Source: Anastatus disparis (taxonomy: Eukaryota > Arthropoda > Insecta > Hymenoptera > Eupelmidae). From it: a stretch of DNA of 64,000 nucleotides. This document shows positions 42,101-53,905 of the stretch, piece by piece. The stretch is taken from positions 9,923,501 to 9,987,500 of the forward strand of contig JAFFSR010000218.1 in NCBI GenBank assembly GCA_017163975.1, read 5' to 3'. Every line of letters begins with the position of its first letter. Positions within the stretch are counted from its first letter, which is position 1. The notes under the pieces were generated by a model. That model saw nothing but the letters and a program-made list of their open reading frames with translations. It was not told where the DNA came from and did not search any database. The position numbers and the translations under genes are program-made.

Positions 42101-44100
42101 AATCGCTAAACATACCATTTAGATTAATATTGAATAGAAAAAAAAAGGTTTCGATTAAAAATTGTCAATTCAGTTCAATGAAGCATAATTGGATATAGTC
42201 TTAAAGATTCGAGACGTATATCGTTGGCCGTTCACTTAAAATCGTTATCAAGTTAAAAGGCCTCTTTTACTTGGTAGATACCCATACGGCGGATCATTAT
42301 TTTCGGTGCACGCGCGTTTCAATTTGCGATACTTTAGAGCTTTTGTAACACGTATTTAAATTGTCGACGGACAAGAGACAGAGTGTGCTATACGGTTAAT
42401 CTTTTGCTTGCTCTTCATTAATGTTTCATATTGTAAACAAAATCATTTATTCATTTCTTTTTTTTTATTTTGCTTTTTTTATTATTTTTTCTTTTTTATT
42501 TCCAAGTATGGACGTGACATTGCTTCGGCTTTTAAGATTTGAAAGTGTTGCGTATTAATAGAGTGTGTAGAGAGTTGATGTGTATGTTTATTATTTGAAT
42601 TGAGTTAACTTTGTGGTTGTTGTTTAAATTTTAAATGACACTGTATAAATTTTTTAACGCCTGCTCTGTATTATATTCACTGTATTTCAATTTTTTTCAA
42701 TCTCCTGTAATACGAAATTCATCATTTAAAAAAACATGTTTAGTTAAGAAGGCGTGAAATTTTTTAAAAAAATTTTAACTTAATTTAAATGAACATGAAA
42801 TTTAATGCTGATTCGCATAAAAATTAATACATTTCAGCGTAATTTTATTGTAGGATTACATTAAAATTATATCAAATTTACAATTAACGAGAAATCTTTA
42901 AAAAAATTTTAATTAGAAAACGGACACATTAGCATGAATCAACCAAAATTATAACATTATTTCAGCATTATCTCTCAACAATATCCAGATCCGATTGTTA
43001 AATTGTTAAAGTGTTAGAAAAAATTATGTTATGAATTAATTCTATTCTATTTTCATCTTTACATTTCATTTATCCAAGAAATTTTATTTAAATACAGGTC
43101 AAAAGTCGAAAAAAAAAAACAATTAAAGATAAATTATTCAAAGCAAAACGTGCGTCAGTATAATAGAAGAAAAAAGTCTAAAACGACTTACAAATAGCTA
43201 TAACTACCAGTGTGAACTACCGGCAAAAAAAAACGATACGAAAAAAGCTACAGATTCTAAAAATAAAATCCCAGCAAAAAGATTAAGAGTTAAGAAAAAC
43301 ATTATTACCTCGTAACTCCACGTGCAAGAAATACCAGCGAATTTTCTAACGCATCTACCGAGCTCGACATCCTCGTGGCTAGTGTAAAGATTCTTAAGGC
43401 ACTGTTTAATGTGAGGCACAATTCTTCTCAGCGTTTCTCTTGATATTATAACACCGGGACCGCCCATGCAAAAATTTTCGTCGTACTCGAGGGACAATAA
43501 TCCAAATTCTTCGTTGTTACCACGACCAGCTTGGCCAATGTATTCGGGTTTTCTCGAATCTACCGATCTAAGCAACATTTCAAGTTTGTCCATTCTCACG
43601 TAAAGATCGTCGTCTGCTCTCAGAAACCATTCGAATTTCTGGCCATACTTCTGCCACATATGCTGCAGCATGAGGAAAGATTTTTTTTGGGGTGGATAAC
43701 TATCGTCCACGCGTGGTAGCGCAACAAGTGGCAGCGACGGACATTCGTCTGGTACCTCGGAATTTTCCGAGGAATAAAAATTTATCTTACCCGGCACCTC
43801 TTGGCCCCAACTCTCGTAAACTGCTTTGGCACGTGTACCCAAATATTTTCTCGCTGTCATAACACCGACGAACAACAATCCATTGCTATTCGTATCTTCC
43901 GCCAATTTTGAATTTTCGCTACTACCACCACCGCTGCTTGCTGCCAAAGGGATTGCAGCGGGCAATGGCTGTATAGATGATAGATTAATCGATGAATTAT
44001 TGTTATTGTTAATCGAGCGCTGTTGAAATATCAAAAGACCAAGTATAAGGCCAGCGCCTAGGCCCAACACGGCGCTACTTAGGCCGCGTCTTTTGCGCAT
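36191..44100 (-). CDS. Chondroitin sulfate synthase (CHSY family)
   Basis: Golgi type II glycosyltransferase polymerising GlcA-GalNAc repeats of chondroitin. Minus-strand exons: 44100-43309, 41295-41155, 40149-40035 (or -39996), 39382-39056, 37065-36191 (TAG). The protein is 749 aa, or 762 with the longer third exon, against about 800 in vertebrates. ATG at 44,100 is supported by an in-frame TAA 12 bases upstream and a basic MRKRRG before a hydrophobic anchor (about residues 8-25). The N-terminal beta3-glucuronyltransferase domain has LLFVGVMTA, VDDSYPPQKKSF, the metal-binding RADDD (Asp163-165) and ENFCMGGPGVI, then TSHEDVELGRCVRKFAG. The middle has DLLLLYKKYRGRKVTLPVRR. The C-terminal beta4-GalNAc-transferase domain has GKFSRARALEQG, the metal-binding FFVDVD, YFPVVFSQYDP and GWGKEDVDLYEKVV. 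Both catalytic domains keep their key acidic motifs, unlike polymerising factor CHPF. CHSY1 versus CHSY3 cannot be separated in insects. Confidence 0.93.
38466..38722. mobile_element. MITE-like inverted repeat 1
   Basis: The left end, CACCGAGAAAAATATTTTAT, aligns with the reversed right end, AACAAAGAAAAATGTTCTGA. Similarity continues through AAAAAT(T/A) and CAAATAT blocks for about 60 bp. No coding sequence. It lies in a chondroitin synthase intron directly beside a second element. Confidence 0.5.
38745..39011. mobile_element. MITE-like inverted repeat 2
   Basis: The left end, GGAGAGAAAAGTAGAGTAAA, matches the reversed right end, GGGGAGAAAAGTAGACTAAA, and the match runs on through AAATTA(T/C)AAT. 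Inner AGCTG(C/A)CAC blocks also pair. The right end is only about 45 bp from the 5' splice site of the next exon (39,056). Confidence 0.7.
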
Positions 44101-46562
44101 CTCCCGCAATTATCAGCATACCGGCGAAGAATCTTAGGATTAAAAAAATTTTATCTTCTTCACTTCTTTTATTTTTCCGTTCCTCGCACGCTATACCCCT
44201 TTATATACATATATCCTCTTTTATCCGATCCTTTATATATCCCTTCGAAAAAAGAAAATAAAAATTTTACTGGTTTTTTGAGCGCAAGCGCAATAAGAAG
44301 AACTTATCCTAAGCTCCAGACACGAAGAGACACTGAAAAAACCGGTTTCTTCACGTACACTTTTCTTCTCTTCTCTTCTTACGGCCGCTGCTGCTGCACG
44401 ATAGATTTTGCGCTTAGCAGCATTACGTTAGATTATATTCCCTTCTCTGTGCACACCGGGGCACACCGCTAAAATCCATGAGAAAACTAATTTAGCGAAG
44501 CTAACATTATTTTATGATTTTACAACTCCTCTTCTTTTTCTTCTCCTCTTCCCTCGACTTAAAATGCACTCATTATAACGGTATAAATAACCAATGCTTT
44601 ATTATTTTCTTCTCTTCTCATCCTTTATATACCTTTCCTTTCCTTTTTACTTCTTCTTCTGATTTTAATTATATGCAGAGAATTAACACGTTTATGCGAA
44701 AATTAACACCGCGGACAATAATAAATCGTTGTATAATAAACACTCGGTCGATCACCATTAATTAGAAAAATTTATAAAATTTAATTAAACGATAAACAAA
44801 AATTTAAAAGGCACTCTTCATTGTATTCGATAAAAACTAGAGTATCTTATGTAGCAAAGTAGAGGAAGAAAAAAAAAAGGGTATGTTACGTATCGCGTTA
44901 TCCTCGTATGACTGCCGAGCACATAATACTCGGGAGCGCTCTTCTGGTACACTATTACACACATGCGGCACAGCTGGTTTTAATCCCGTTAAAAAGTCTC
45001 TCGTTTTATACATCTACACATAACTCTATATAATACGTGCATGTAACTATATGAGAGACGAGCTATGCGAGAGGACGTGTTGGCGCGCGGACATCAGAAA
45101 GAGCACTGACAACGAAATGTCTGTTATAGCCATGCGGATGCTGTTAAAATGAGTATAACATGTATCTATGAAGTTGAGTAAGGCTTGAGGTTACAGAGCC
45201 AACTAAAAAAGAAAAACACAACGTCTCTGTTATAGAGGGAATATAGCAAAAGGCGCCTTGTAAACTACTGTATAAAATCCCTCCTATTTCATGTTTCTTC
45301 TTCTTCTTCTTTCTCTTCTTTTTTTCTTTCTTTCTTTTTATTCCTCTTAAAGAGACGTTCTTTTTTTTTTAGCTCTTCATTTAAGCTTTGCTCCTTGACT
45401 CTCTTATATATGCTTTTATAACATTACACAGTAGGGCCCATTGATGTTATATATACATGCGTCATGCATTGCTTGACTTGCCGCCGCCGCAACGTAGCCA
45501 GGCAGTATAGCAGCGCGCGCTTTACCGATTTTTATAAAGCTTATTAAAGATGTACTCTTTGTATGCATGTATACCTTATATACATAATACAACGCGCGGC
45601 CTTTTCTTTTTCTTCTTTTTTTCTTTTTTATCATCGTCCACTTGAGCTACTGCCACTTTGAATTTATTTTAGCTTTTTTCCCATACTCGTTTGCTTATGC
45701 TTCTTCTTTTTTCTTGAATTATGATTCCAGGAGATCGAAGATAAGATAAAGTAACATGAGATTTTTAATGTTTAATGTTTTAGTTTAAATTGGTGTTTCT
45801 TTGTAATTTGTAGAAAATTATATGGCAGCTTATTTTTAAAAGCCGATGCGCATGGGAAAAAAACTGAAAATAAATTTTTATTAAATTTGTAAAAAAAACT
45901 ATCATCTACAAAATTTTTCTAAAATCAATATCGCTTGAACTGTAATCTCGACTTTTGATATAAGAAAATTTTCTTCTCGAGTTAGCGCTCTTTCTCTTTT
46001 CCTCTCTCTCTCTGAAAAAAGTATATATAACGGATCGGGTTCTGTTACTTTCGAGCGGATTCTATAAGGTCGATTAAGTATACGCAAGCATTGCACTGTC
46101 GCCAATGATCAAGTTTTAACAATAGCGTTTACAATTTATCTGCGCTGGTTTAAGATCTGTGAAAATATGATTACTGTTGTAACTTGGAGTTAAATATGTT
46201 ATTTGCGAGTTTTGTTTTGTTGATTATAGTTATTAATTTTACAACTAAATTAGATGCTTAAATTAGCTTACATTTTATTCTTTTGAAATAATCTCTTTAA
46301 AACGTACTGATAAATATTGTTTTTTAATTTGGAAAAAATTTTGAAACTAGTTTTATAAAATGTACACACTAAATATCATTTTTTCATTAAATAAAAATTG
46401 TTGACAATTCACGTAGCACTTACATTTTAAAAAGTTGAATATTTCATTAAATAAGAGTATTTTTAAATAAAATTCATCCAAATATATAAAAAGAATCGCA
46501 TGTTTTAAATTTTAATAACATGAATTTTTTTTTTAGTAAATTCAAATAAATTAGTTTAATAT
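44101..46562. other. Upstream region of chondroitin synthase
   Basis: Immediately upstream of the minus-strand start codon. The first 400 bp contain a CTG-rich patch (44,380-44,400) and probably the 5' untranslated leader and promoter. The rest is T-rich low complexity with AT-rich spacer. I saw no gene and cannot place a transcription start. Confidence 0.45.
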
Positions 46563-47460
46563 ATTAAAAAAAGCAATGTTAATAAAATAAATTTTCATTG
46601 TTACCTTTCTATAGGCATTTTATTAAAAAACTAATGTTTATAACGTCTTTAAGAACTTTCACTACAACGCTCACAACGAAACATTTTAAGCGTTTAGTAT
46701 AGCAAAAATATTAATAATAATACTATTTACCAATACTAGAAAGCATAAGGGACCTTTTGTTTAAGAAATTTGCGCTTTAAGTTAAATTTTCCATTTCAAA
46801 AGTATTTACATAATACTTGCACACAAATGTAAATGAAAAATTTTTTTCGAAGTTATATCTAGTGTTACTTTTCACGTATCTTTTTACATTGAAAAACTAT
46901 AAAAATAGAATGAACAATACACGGATGAAACTTATACTTTTGCGTAGTTATATTATTTTTTTCATCTTTTAAGTCTTGTCTTGATTTTTATCGAACTTGA
47001 ATGTAACTTCTGACTTCATTTCACATAAGATAAGTTAATATTTTGAAAAATTTGGATGGTCAGTGTATTAGGAAATTAAAAAAATTTTATGCTTTGCAAA
47101 GATTAAAAATACAATAAAAATAAATTATTACCAATTTTTATAAAAGAATTACAATAATTAAAATTTACAATAGCAATTAATTACATTAAAATTTAATAGA
47201 ATATATATTCTTAACATATTGACAGTTTTAAATGATGTAATTTATTGTAAATAAATTTTACTTAATGAAATTATAAACTTTTTAATAGTAAATAACAAAT
47301 ATTTTCCAAAGTAACAATGTAAAAACATAATTTTGAAATGATAGGAATTGCAACATATTTACTTAGGTTACGAGGTCGTCAGTGGCTCATTTGGTAGAGC
47401 GACGGATTCGTAATTTCAAGGTCAATAATAGCATAAATACAGCGACGTTAATTTAAAAAA
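46563..47460 (+). repeat. 0.9 kb repeat ending in SINE, copy 1
   Basis: About 810 bp of non-coding sequence (from attaaaaaaagcaatgttaa) followed by a SINE. The same combination, in the same order and orientation, occurs at 53,906-54,828. Identity looks high (roughly 85-90% by eye) with a few small indels. Similarity stops at the SINE tail in both copies. Confidence 0.85.
47372..47460 (+). mobile_element. tRNA-derived SINE, copy C, internally deleted
   Basis: Head with box A (TGGCTCATTTGGTAGAGCG) joined directly to the tail 'agcataaatacagcgacgtt'. Box B and the body are missing by an internal deletion between 'caaggtc' and 'aataatagc', compared with copy D. Without box B it should be transcriptionally dead. 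Confidence 0.85.
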
Positions 47461-47730
47461 ATTATATTTATTCACAAAGTGACATAAATATATATACAGT
47501 AATATTTTGAGGAAAGTATCCGAGTATACTAGAACGTTAAAAGAAAACACAAAGCGGGTAATATTTCCCTTTCATGTGAACGAGAACGTTGATTTTTTGT
47601 CAAAGTAGAAACGAAAATTTTTCGAAATTTAAAAAAATTGAGCATGCGCAAAATAAACTATAAATATAGCAAAAAATTTTTTTTCATAACATTTTGAAAG
47701 AGCTCCACAAGAGTTTTCAGATGAAATTAA

Positions 47731-48369
47731 GGTGGCTCAAGCGCTTGGTGCCGTATCAAGCGGGGCCCTGTCTGCGACATCAAAATGTTTTTATTGATAA
47801 AGCTATTATAACTAATTAAATAGTATTATTGATTATTCCTTATGATAAGAAAACAATTTTAATTAATCAAAAGTAATAAAAAAGAAAGAAAATTTTTTGT
47901 TTTGTTTCTCATTACAAGTTTTACTATGGTACGTCCCTGCTGTTTTGTTGGTTTTGAACACTCTGAACGCACGTTAGCTTTACGTATGGCGTCTGTATCT
48001 GACGCGCATGCGCAGAAGCTGCCATTATGTGTAGCAAATTCTATTTCGCATTCTTTTAGATTTATTTTCTCTTGTATTTCTTCGTCAAGTCCTTTTTTTC
48101 TTCTTGAAAAATGATCTCCGTGAAACAAACTATAAGTGTATAATTTTTATTTTAACTTGTACTTTTCTATATTACCGTAAAACCTAATTTATGATTCAGT
48201 CCCATAAGAGCACATGTATTATTTACAATTATTAAAACATCTTTTTCTTTAAAAATAGTTCATCAACCTCTATTTTTCAAAATAAATATCGAAATATTAC
48301 GATATAAAGAATATTTTAATACAAATTTTGGATAGTTTCACTTTTTTAGAAAAAATCGCTTGAGCCACC
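47731..48369. mobile_element. TTAA-flanked DNA transposon remnant
   Basis: A 639 bp element flanked by exact TTAA at 47,727-47,730 and 48,370-48,373. Terminal inverted repeats: GGTGGCTCAAGCG at the left and CGCTTGAGCCACC at the right, a perfect 13 bp match. TTAA duplication points to piggyBac or Kolobok; the GG terminus fits the usual piggyBac CCC start poorly. No transposase frame was seen. A 70-codon plus-strand frame and an overlapping 89-codon minus-strand frame inside it are unrecognised. Confidence 0.85.
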
Positions 48370-49206
48370 TTAAGTAAGATTTTTTAAACAAATTAAGCTA
48401 TATATCAGAAGGAAATCACGATATTTGTTATATTGCAATAGGAAATTGCATTAGAAATATTCAGACTTAAATTGCGCATGTGCATTTACCTGTTAGTTGA
48501 TAAATAAGTCACAGTGGCGCTGTTATGAACTGTGAGCATAGACTTTTGCTCAACCAACCCTCGTAACCATTAAAATATTCAATTTTTGTTGGATTATCAT
48601 TGGTACCAGGTGTCTCCTTAAGCATTTGCTACGACATTTCTTATAATCATTTTGATTAAACGGAGACAATTAAAATTTTTTCTACACATTATTTAAAGAC
48701 TAAAAATCATCGTCGTTCAGAAAAAAAAGGAAAAGAGAGAGAGAGAGAACAATCTAATGGCAGCCAAGATCACGCCAAAGAGGGACAAGTCTTTTTTGTT
48801 GAGATTTCGTTATCTGTTAAGCGACCAAACTTCCTTTTTTCCGTTCATCGAGAGTTCAGAATCTGCAAATAGCGGTGAGTTGATTGGGTCTAATGGGTGA
48901 TAGAGTGCTTGAATGAGTAACCGGGTTGTATTTATAATTAATTTTGTAATATAAAGATTTGATAATCAGTAGATTGATTATCTTTTGTTGATTATTTGTT
49001 ATAAAATTTTACACAGAAAGAAATTTGGCAATGCATGATTACCATTTTCTGATCATATAGGATTTCAAAATTATTTGAAATAATATATTCTAAATTTGGT
49101 AAAGCATTTTTCTCAAAATTGTAATATAACATTTCAAGAAGCTTCGAAATACCGTATGCTATGCTTGAAATCCTATATGTCAAAAAAGAAAAAAAGAATC
49201 ACAAAA

Positions 49207-50038
49207 CTTGACATCCCACACTGAAAAACTTTCGGCGCACCCTCTATACTCAAAGTTTATGTGCAGCGCCGATTCGTGGTATCGTCAGTTATACGCGCCA
49301 TCGGAGCATTACACAGAAAGACTCTTGGCGCTACCTGCCCTATTAAAAAAAATCAGGTGATAAAACACCTGATTTATCAGGTGATAAATCACCTGATTTA
49401 TCAGGTGATTTATCATGCCAAAACATCATGTAACGATTTTGTTGGTCTTTACACATTTTAAACCATGCTTAGTCAATTTAGAACAATTTTTGAAAATTTT
49501 GGAAAATTTTGAACTTAGAAAATTTTTTAGATAATTTGGTCTTAGAAAAAATTTTGACTAAATCACAAAAATTCTAACAACTAAAACACAACTATCTAAC
49601 TAAAACACAAAATTTCTAAGTTCAAAAATTTCAAAAATTTTTCAAAAATTGTTCTAAATTGACTAAGCATGGTTTAAAACGTGTAAAAACCAACAAAATC
49701 TATACATGATATTTTGGCATGATAAATCACCTTATAAATCAGGTGACTTGTCACCTGATTTTTTTCACCAGGGTGTATATATGAAGGTTATGTGAAGCGC
49801 CGATTCGTCAAGTCTCGAGTTATACGCGCAATCGGAGTAACAGTTACTCAGATTCGAGTTTCTCTTGCGCCGATACGGCACATGTGACGCGCAGGTTTGT
49901 TCATGCAGCGTTATGCCCAGATGATCGGAGCATAGACAATTCGTATTCAGCGCACTATCCGCACTGATTGCGTGGCGCTGGCATACTCAAAGAGAAGGGC
50001 ATCTTGCAAGCCGAAAGTTTTTCAGTGCAGATGTCAAG
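49207..50038. mobile_element. Nested element with CACTGAAAAACTTTCGGC ends
   Basis: The left end CTTGACATC-CCA-CACTGAAAAACTTTCGGC is mirrored at the right by GCCGAAAGTTTTTCAGTG-CA-GATGTCAAG. The interior is markedly more GC-rich than its surroundings. It carries two direct copies of a ~55 bp segment (49,255-49,308 and 49,787-49,841, sharing GCGCCGATTCGT and AGTTATACGCGC), one on each side of a further insertion at 49,338-49,773. No recognisable coding sequence. Confidence 0.75.
49338..49773. mobile_element. Foldback MITE, ~200 bp arms
   Basis: The arms are inverted copies for about 200 bp. They pair 'accatgcttagtcaatttag' with 'ctaaattgactaagcatggt' and end in CCCT...AAAAAAATCAGGTGA. Near the left end the palindrome TCAGGTGATAAATCACCTGA is repeated in tandem. 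It is inserted in the element 49,207-50,038. The terminus is similar to the 96 bp MITE at 25,335. Confidence 0.85.
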
Positions 50039-50145
50039 CGCATTTAATTCTATATTTCAAGGATCGTTGAAATGATATATTACCAACTATTTCATTAGCA
50101 AAGTCGAAAATAGTAATGTATTATTCAATGGATGTTCATTTAGTA

Positions 50146-51014
50146 GGGTAAGTGTGCCAGTTATCGTTACCCCCCCGACTACCGTGCTCCTTCGATATTT
50201 TAATGCATTAATATAGGTTTAAGCCTTAATCAATAATACAAAAAAATTTTTTTAATATTTTTGAAGTATAATTTAACTATTAGAAAAATAAAAATTTAAT
50301 TTATCGACATTTTATATTGTATAAATATGTTTGAAATTTTTGTAACGTGATTTATGCATTTTTAGTGCGCGCGTTATCAAAAAGCTTAAGGATTGCATGT
50401 TTAATTCAATCATTTAAAGTATTAAAAAATGTATATTAATAATATGTATATGCATTTTACTATAACAAAATACTTACAAATTTCGAAAAAACTTACAATT
50501 TGCGTTTTTAAATTATTTTTTATTATTTATTTATAAAATATAGTAACTGGAACAGATTTAAGCATATGATTCAATTATCGTGCACGATAACTAAACCAAT
50601 TTTTTGGTATAATCTTAGTTATCGTGCCCTCTAACATGTGAGCATCGAAGAAAACATAACCTCAAAAAAAGATAAATCGACGAAAAATGCACGGTGTTCG
50701 ACGCTCGATATTTGGTCGAGGGCTTGCTTACTGACAAAACGCATTTAGTTGGGGGCGCGGAAACTGACACACGGTATATAGAAATCTGAAAATTGAACAA
50801 CACGGTATTTGATGCATGCATCAATTCTTATATTTTTAATAATATTTCAAATATTTTTCTATACATAATTAATCAATCATGCTTATTAAATAAAAGATGC
50901 TTCAACGTTTATAACTGATATCAATAGTTATCGAGCATTAATAGAAAAATCTGTTTAATTTGATAAAATCTGTATGAGGTTACGTTAAACCCACGGTAAC
51001 TGGCACATTTACCC
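50146..51014. mobile_element. Nested TA-flanked element, GGGTAA ends
   Basis: Left end GGGTAAGTGTGCCAGTTA; reversed right end GGGTAAATGTGCCAGTTA; flanked by TA at 50,144-50,145 and 51,015-51,016. It is inserted in the outer element (49,012-51,061). The interior has further 'ttatcgtgc/gcacgataa' inverted segments (around 50,580-50,630). No transposase. Confidence 0.8.
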
Positions 51015-51585
51015 TATTTCAATCAACATTGAAATCTTCTATTGCCAAATTTCTTTCTGTGTACAATCTTTTTATTTTATTTTAAGAGAAAGAATTTAAC
51101 GTGTTGACTTTGTTTTTTTTATTCGATTATATTCTGCTTCCAGAGTATCTCCACGTATAAATTTGCTAGAAGTCGTCCACTTACAGATCCAGATCCACCT
51201 GAAAATCGTACCCACCAAGAATTAGCTTTTGGTTTGTCTGGTGCCCATTTAGCTATCATCAAATTGAAAATTAAAATTTCTTGAAAAACCGAAGTTTTAT
51301 GGGAAACAATTAACATTTATTTTTAAGACATTTTATTCAGTTAATGAAAGAGATTTAATTTTCAACTGAATCCTTCATCACACATGTAAAAGGTTATTAT
51401 AGAATAACCATTTGTTATGAAAATTCACTAGAATACATAAAACACGCTCTCACAAAATTCTATAAATGATGAGGTGTAGATAGAGAGTAAATAGGTGGAT
51501 TCAAGTAAAAATTTAGTGTCTAATGTAAAAATAATAGAAATTTAAATTAAAATAAATATCATAGAGAAGAGCCACTTCTTTCGAG

Positions 51586-53292
51586 ATGGCACGGTGCACG
51601 GTTTTTTCCGATATTTCCCTCTACTTTCCGTGTATCATTAAAGATGATTTTACAAACTTTTCTAAGAAGGAGATAAGAACAGCTATTCGCAATAATGATA
51701 AGAAAACTATTGACAGGTTAATAAAAGGAGTTAACGCTGCAGACATAAGAGATCATGAGGGTTCTACGCTTTTACACATGGCGATCAATGTAGCCAATTC
51801 TGAAATCATTCAATTTCTCATTAACAAAGGCTGCTTTATAAACGCTCAAGATCGAAACGGCGCAACACCTTTACTAAATGCTATGAAATTTTCTTGTTGG
51901 CCAACAGTAAGCAAATTACTCAATGCAAACGCCAACTTATTTCTTGCGGACAATAAAGGAATAAATGCTTTAAAATTAGTATTAAGAATTAATGAAAAAA
52001 AAAATAGAATGTGCCTCATAAACATAATCTCAAAACATCTACAAGTATGTGGTTTAAATAGTAAAGCATTAGCTTCGTTATTACTGGGAGCAAGGTGGCC
52101 ACTACACTACGCCATAGACATTCGAAACTCCGAACTAATAAAGTTGATGCTAGAGGCTGGCTGTTCTATAAACTCTCAAGATAAATTTACTAATGAAATG
52201 ACAGCACTACATAAGGCTATTCGTAACGGTGATACAGAAAGTACGAAAATCTTATTGCAATATGGAGCTGATATAGACATACACCATGGGGCTCAAAGGT
52301 CGCCATTCCAACAAGCTACAACCATAACGTATGATATGAATACTGAAATATTTGAAATATTTTTAGAACGTGAACTGCAAAGATTTAATACAGATGGAAT
52401 GATATACAGTTTTAAAAATTTCTCCTGTGTACATAATGATGTGATTAAATTATTAGCAAAATACAAAGTAAAGCTAACAACAAAAGATAGCTTTGGATCA
52501 ATACTTTTGCATAATTTAATTTTTAATAATAATCGGCAAGTTAACTATCTGATTTTGGGAGCAAAATTCGATGTGGACATAAAAGATACCGAGGGAAATA
52601 CAGCGTTACACTATGCAGTTATGGGTAAATATTGCTTGGAAGCATTAATTAACAAAGGTGCAGATGTCAATGCTAGAAATAAAAATGGCCATACACCGTT
52701 GATTAAAGCTATAAATCACTTTTTACCAGATTGGGCGATAGAACTACTTATAGAGAACGGTGCAATTTTGGATGAGGAAATGCAAAATTACGTATTAAAT
52801 TATATCACAAAGACGAATATAGAATATTCAAGGATACGACCCTTAATAAAACGGATAGCGATTATACATCTGCAAAGTGAAGCAATCTCAGAAAGAAACA
52901 AACGTTTAATAGAAAACTATTCAAGAATTCACTATCTTTATGAATTATGTTTGCAAGATCTTCATTTAATGAAACAAACGCAGGTAACTGCAAACGGACA
53001 TATCTCAGTGTTTGATATTTTATGCATTTCAGAACATCAACTTTTAAATTATTCTCGTAACGAAGAAATAGTTCAGAATTTTTTTGCAATTCAAGTCTGC
53101 GAACGATATCAAATTTATGGTAAATACTTATTAATTCGATTTGAAAGTGCATGTTTTAAACAAAACTGTATTCAGAATGCTATAGATTTTCTAAGTAATA
53201 ATATCAAACAATTGAATGGCAATTCAGCAATCATAAATAATATTGTTCGATTCTTTAGTAGGGACGATTGGATTATTTTCCACACAAACTGA
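51586..53292 (+). CDS. Ankyrin-repeat protein with PRANC-like C-terminus
   Basis: An intronless 568 aa frame with ATG at 51,586 and TGA at 53,290. Ankyrin repeats are recognisable at about 57-88, 90-122, 171-199, 205-232, 304-333, 337-366 and 368-394, best in TALHKAIRNGDTESTKILLQ and NTALHYAVMGKYCLEALINK. Residues about 455-560 follow the layout of the PRANC region of wasp and Wolbachia proteins: LMK, then SVFDILCIS, then LLNYSRNEEIV, YQIYGKYL, and a terminal IINNIVRFFSRDDW in the place of the F-box-like helix pair. That last segment lacks the usual Leu-Pro start, so F-box activity is doubtful. PRANC proteins are thought to hand targets to SCF ubiquitin ligases; the target here is unknown. 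It has no signal peptide or membrane segment. It sits between transposons and direct repeats. AATAAA signals follow near 53,358 and 53,418. Horizontal origin is inferred from family distribution, not shown here. Confidence 0.8.
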   Translation: MARCTVFSDISLYFPCIIKDDFTNFSKKEIRTAIRNNDKKTIDRLIKGVNAADIRDHEGSTLLHMAINVANSEIIQFLINKGCFINAQDRNGATPLLNAMKFSCWPTVSKLLNANANLFLADNKGINALKLVLRINEKKNRMCLINIISKHLQVCGLNSKALASLLLGARWPLHYAIDIRNSELIKLMLEAGCSINSQDKFTNEMTALHKAIRNGDTESTKILLQYGADIDIHHGAQRSPFQQATTITYDMNTEIFEIFLERELQRFNTDGMIYSFKNFSCVHNDVIKLLAKYKVKLTTKDSFGSILLHNLIFNNNRQVNYLILGAKFDVDIKDTEGNTALHYAVMGKYCLEALINKGADVNARNKNGHTPLIKAINHFLPDWAIELLIENGAILDEEMQNYVLNYITKTNIEYSRIRPLIKRIAIIHLQSEAISERNKRLIENYSRIHYLYELCLQDLHLMKQTQVTANGHISVFDILCISEHQLLNYSRNEEIVQNFFAIQVCERYQIYGKYLLIRFESACFKQNCIQNAIDFLSNNIKQLNGNSAIINNIVRFFSRDDWIIFHTN

Positions 53293-53905
53293 AAAATTGT
53301 ATAAAAAAAAATTGTAACTCTTCATTTATTATTCATTAAAATTTTTGAAAAATATTTTAATAAATATAGTCAGGAATACGGAAGTTAGTTTTATATTGAA
53401 ACAACATATATCTACCTCATAATAAATAAAAATTAAAAAAAAAGTCATTTTCTGGTCTTCTTTTATTTTTATTAAAATAATTTCAATGAAATAATTTGAC
53501 GTGCTTTGTTTCTATTTACGCGTTGAGCATAGAATTAAGTCAGTTTTAATTCAAAACTTTTTTTTTAGATTAAATCAGATTTGATTTTCTAATTCTAATC
53601 AGATCTACAAAAGTTCAGACGATATTGTATTTCATTTTGTTTGTCAATATAATTATTAGCTCAATTTTTTTAAACGACTTAATGAAAAGTTTCGTAAAAA
53701 TAAATGTGATGTTTTCATTAAATTTCAATAATTTAAGGATTTTAAGATTTTAAAATATTAATTAATGACAATTTCTCAAAATGATAATAAATTTATTGTT
53801 AGTTTCGTTTAAATTTTATGATTTTGTATGTGCATTAAATAATAAAATAATTAAATTAAAATTTTTGTCAATAATAATTGTAATACGTATAAAAATGGTC
53901 ATGTC

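Larger units (their letters stand above)
37066..43308 (-). other. Introns of chondroitin synthase
   Basis: Four introns separate the five exons. The largest gaps are 37,066-39,055 and 41,296-43,308. The first holds two adjacent MITE-like elements (38.47-39.01 kb). The second holds CT/AG tracts and T runs but no exon or recognisable repeat that I could see. No coding potential on the plus strand. Confidence 0.6.
49012..51061. mobile_element. Outer TA-flanked element hosting others
   Basis: Terminal inverted repeats: CACAGAAAGAAATTTGGCAAT at the left and its exact reverse complement at the right, each flanked by TA (49,010-49,011 and 51,062-51,063). TA duplication suggests a Tc1/mariner-type mover. 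Once the inner elements (49,207-50,038 and 50,146-51,014) are subtracted, only about 350 bp of host element remains, so it was a MITE before it was invaded. Confidence 0.75.
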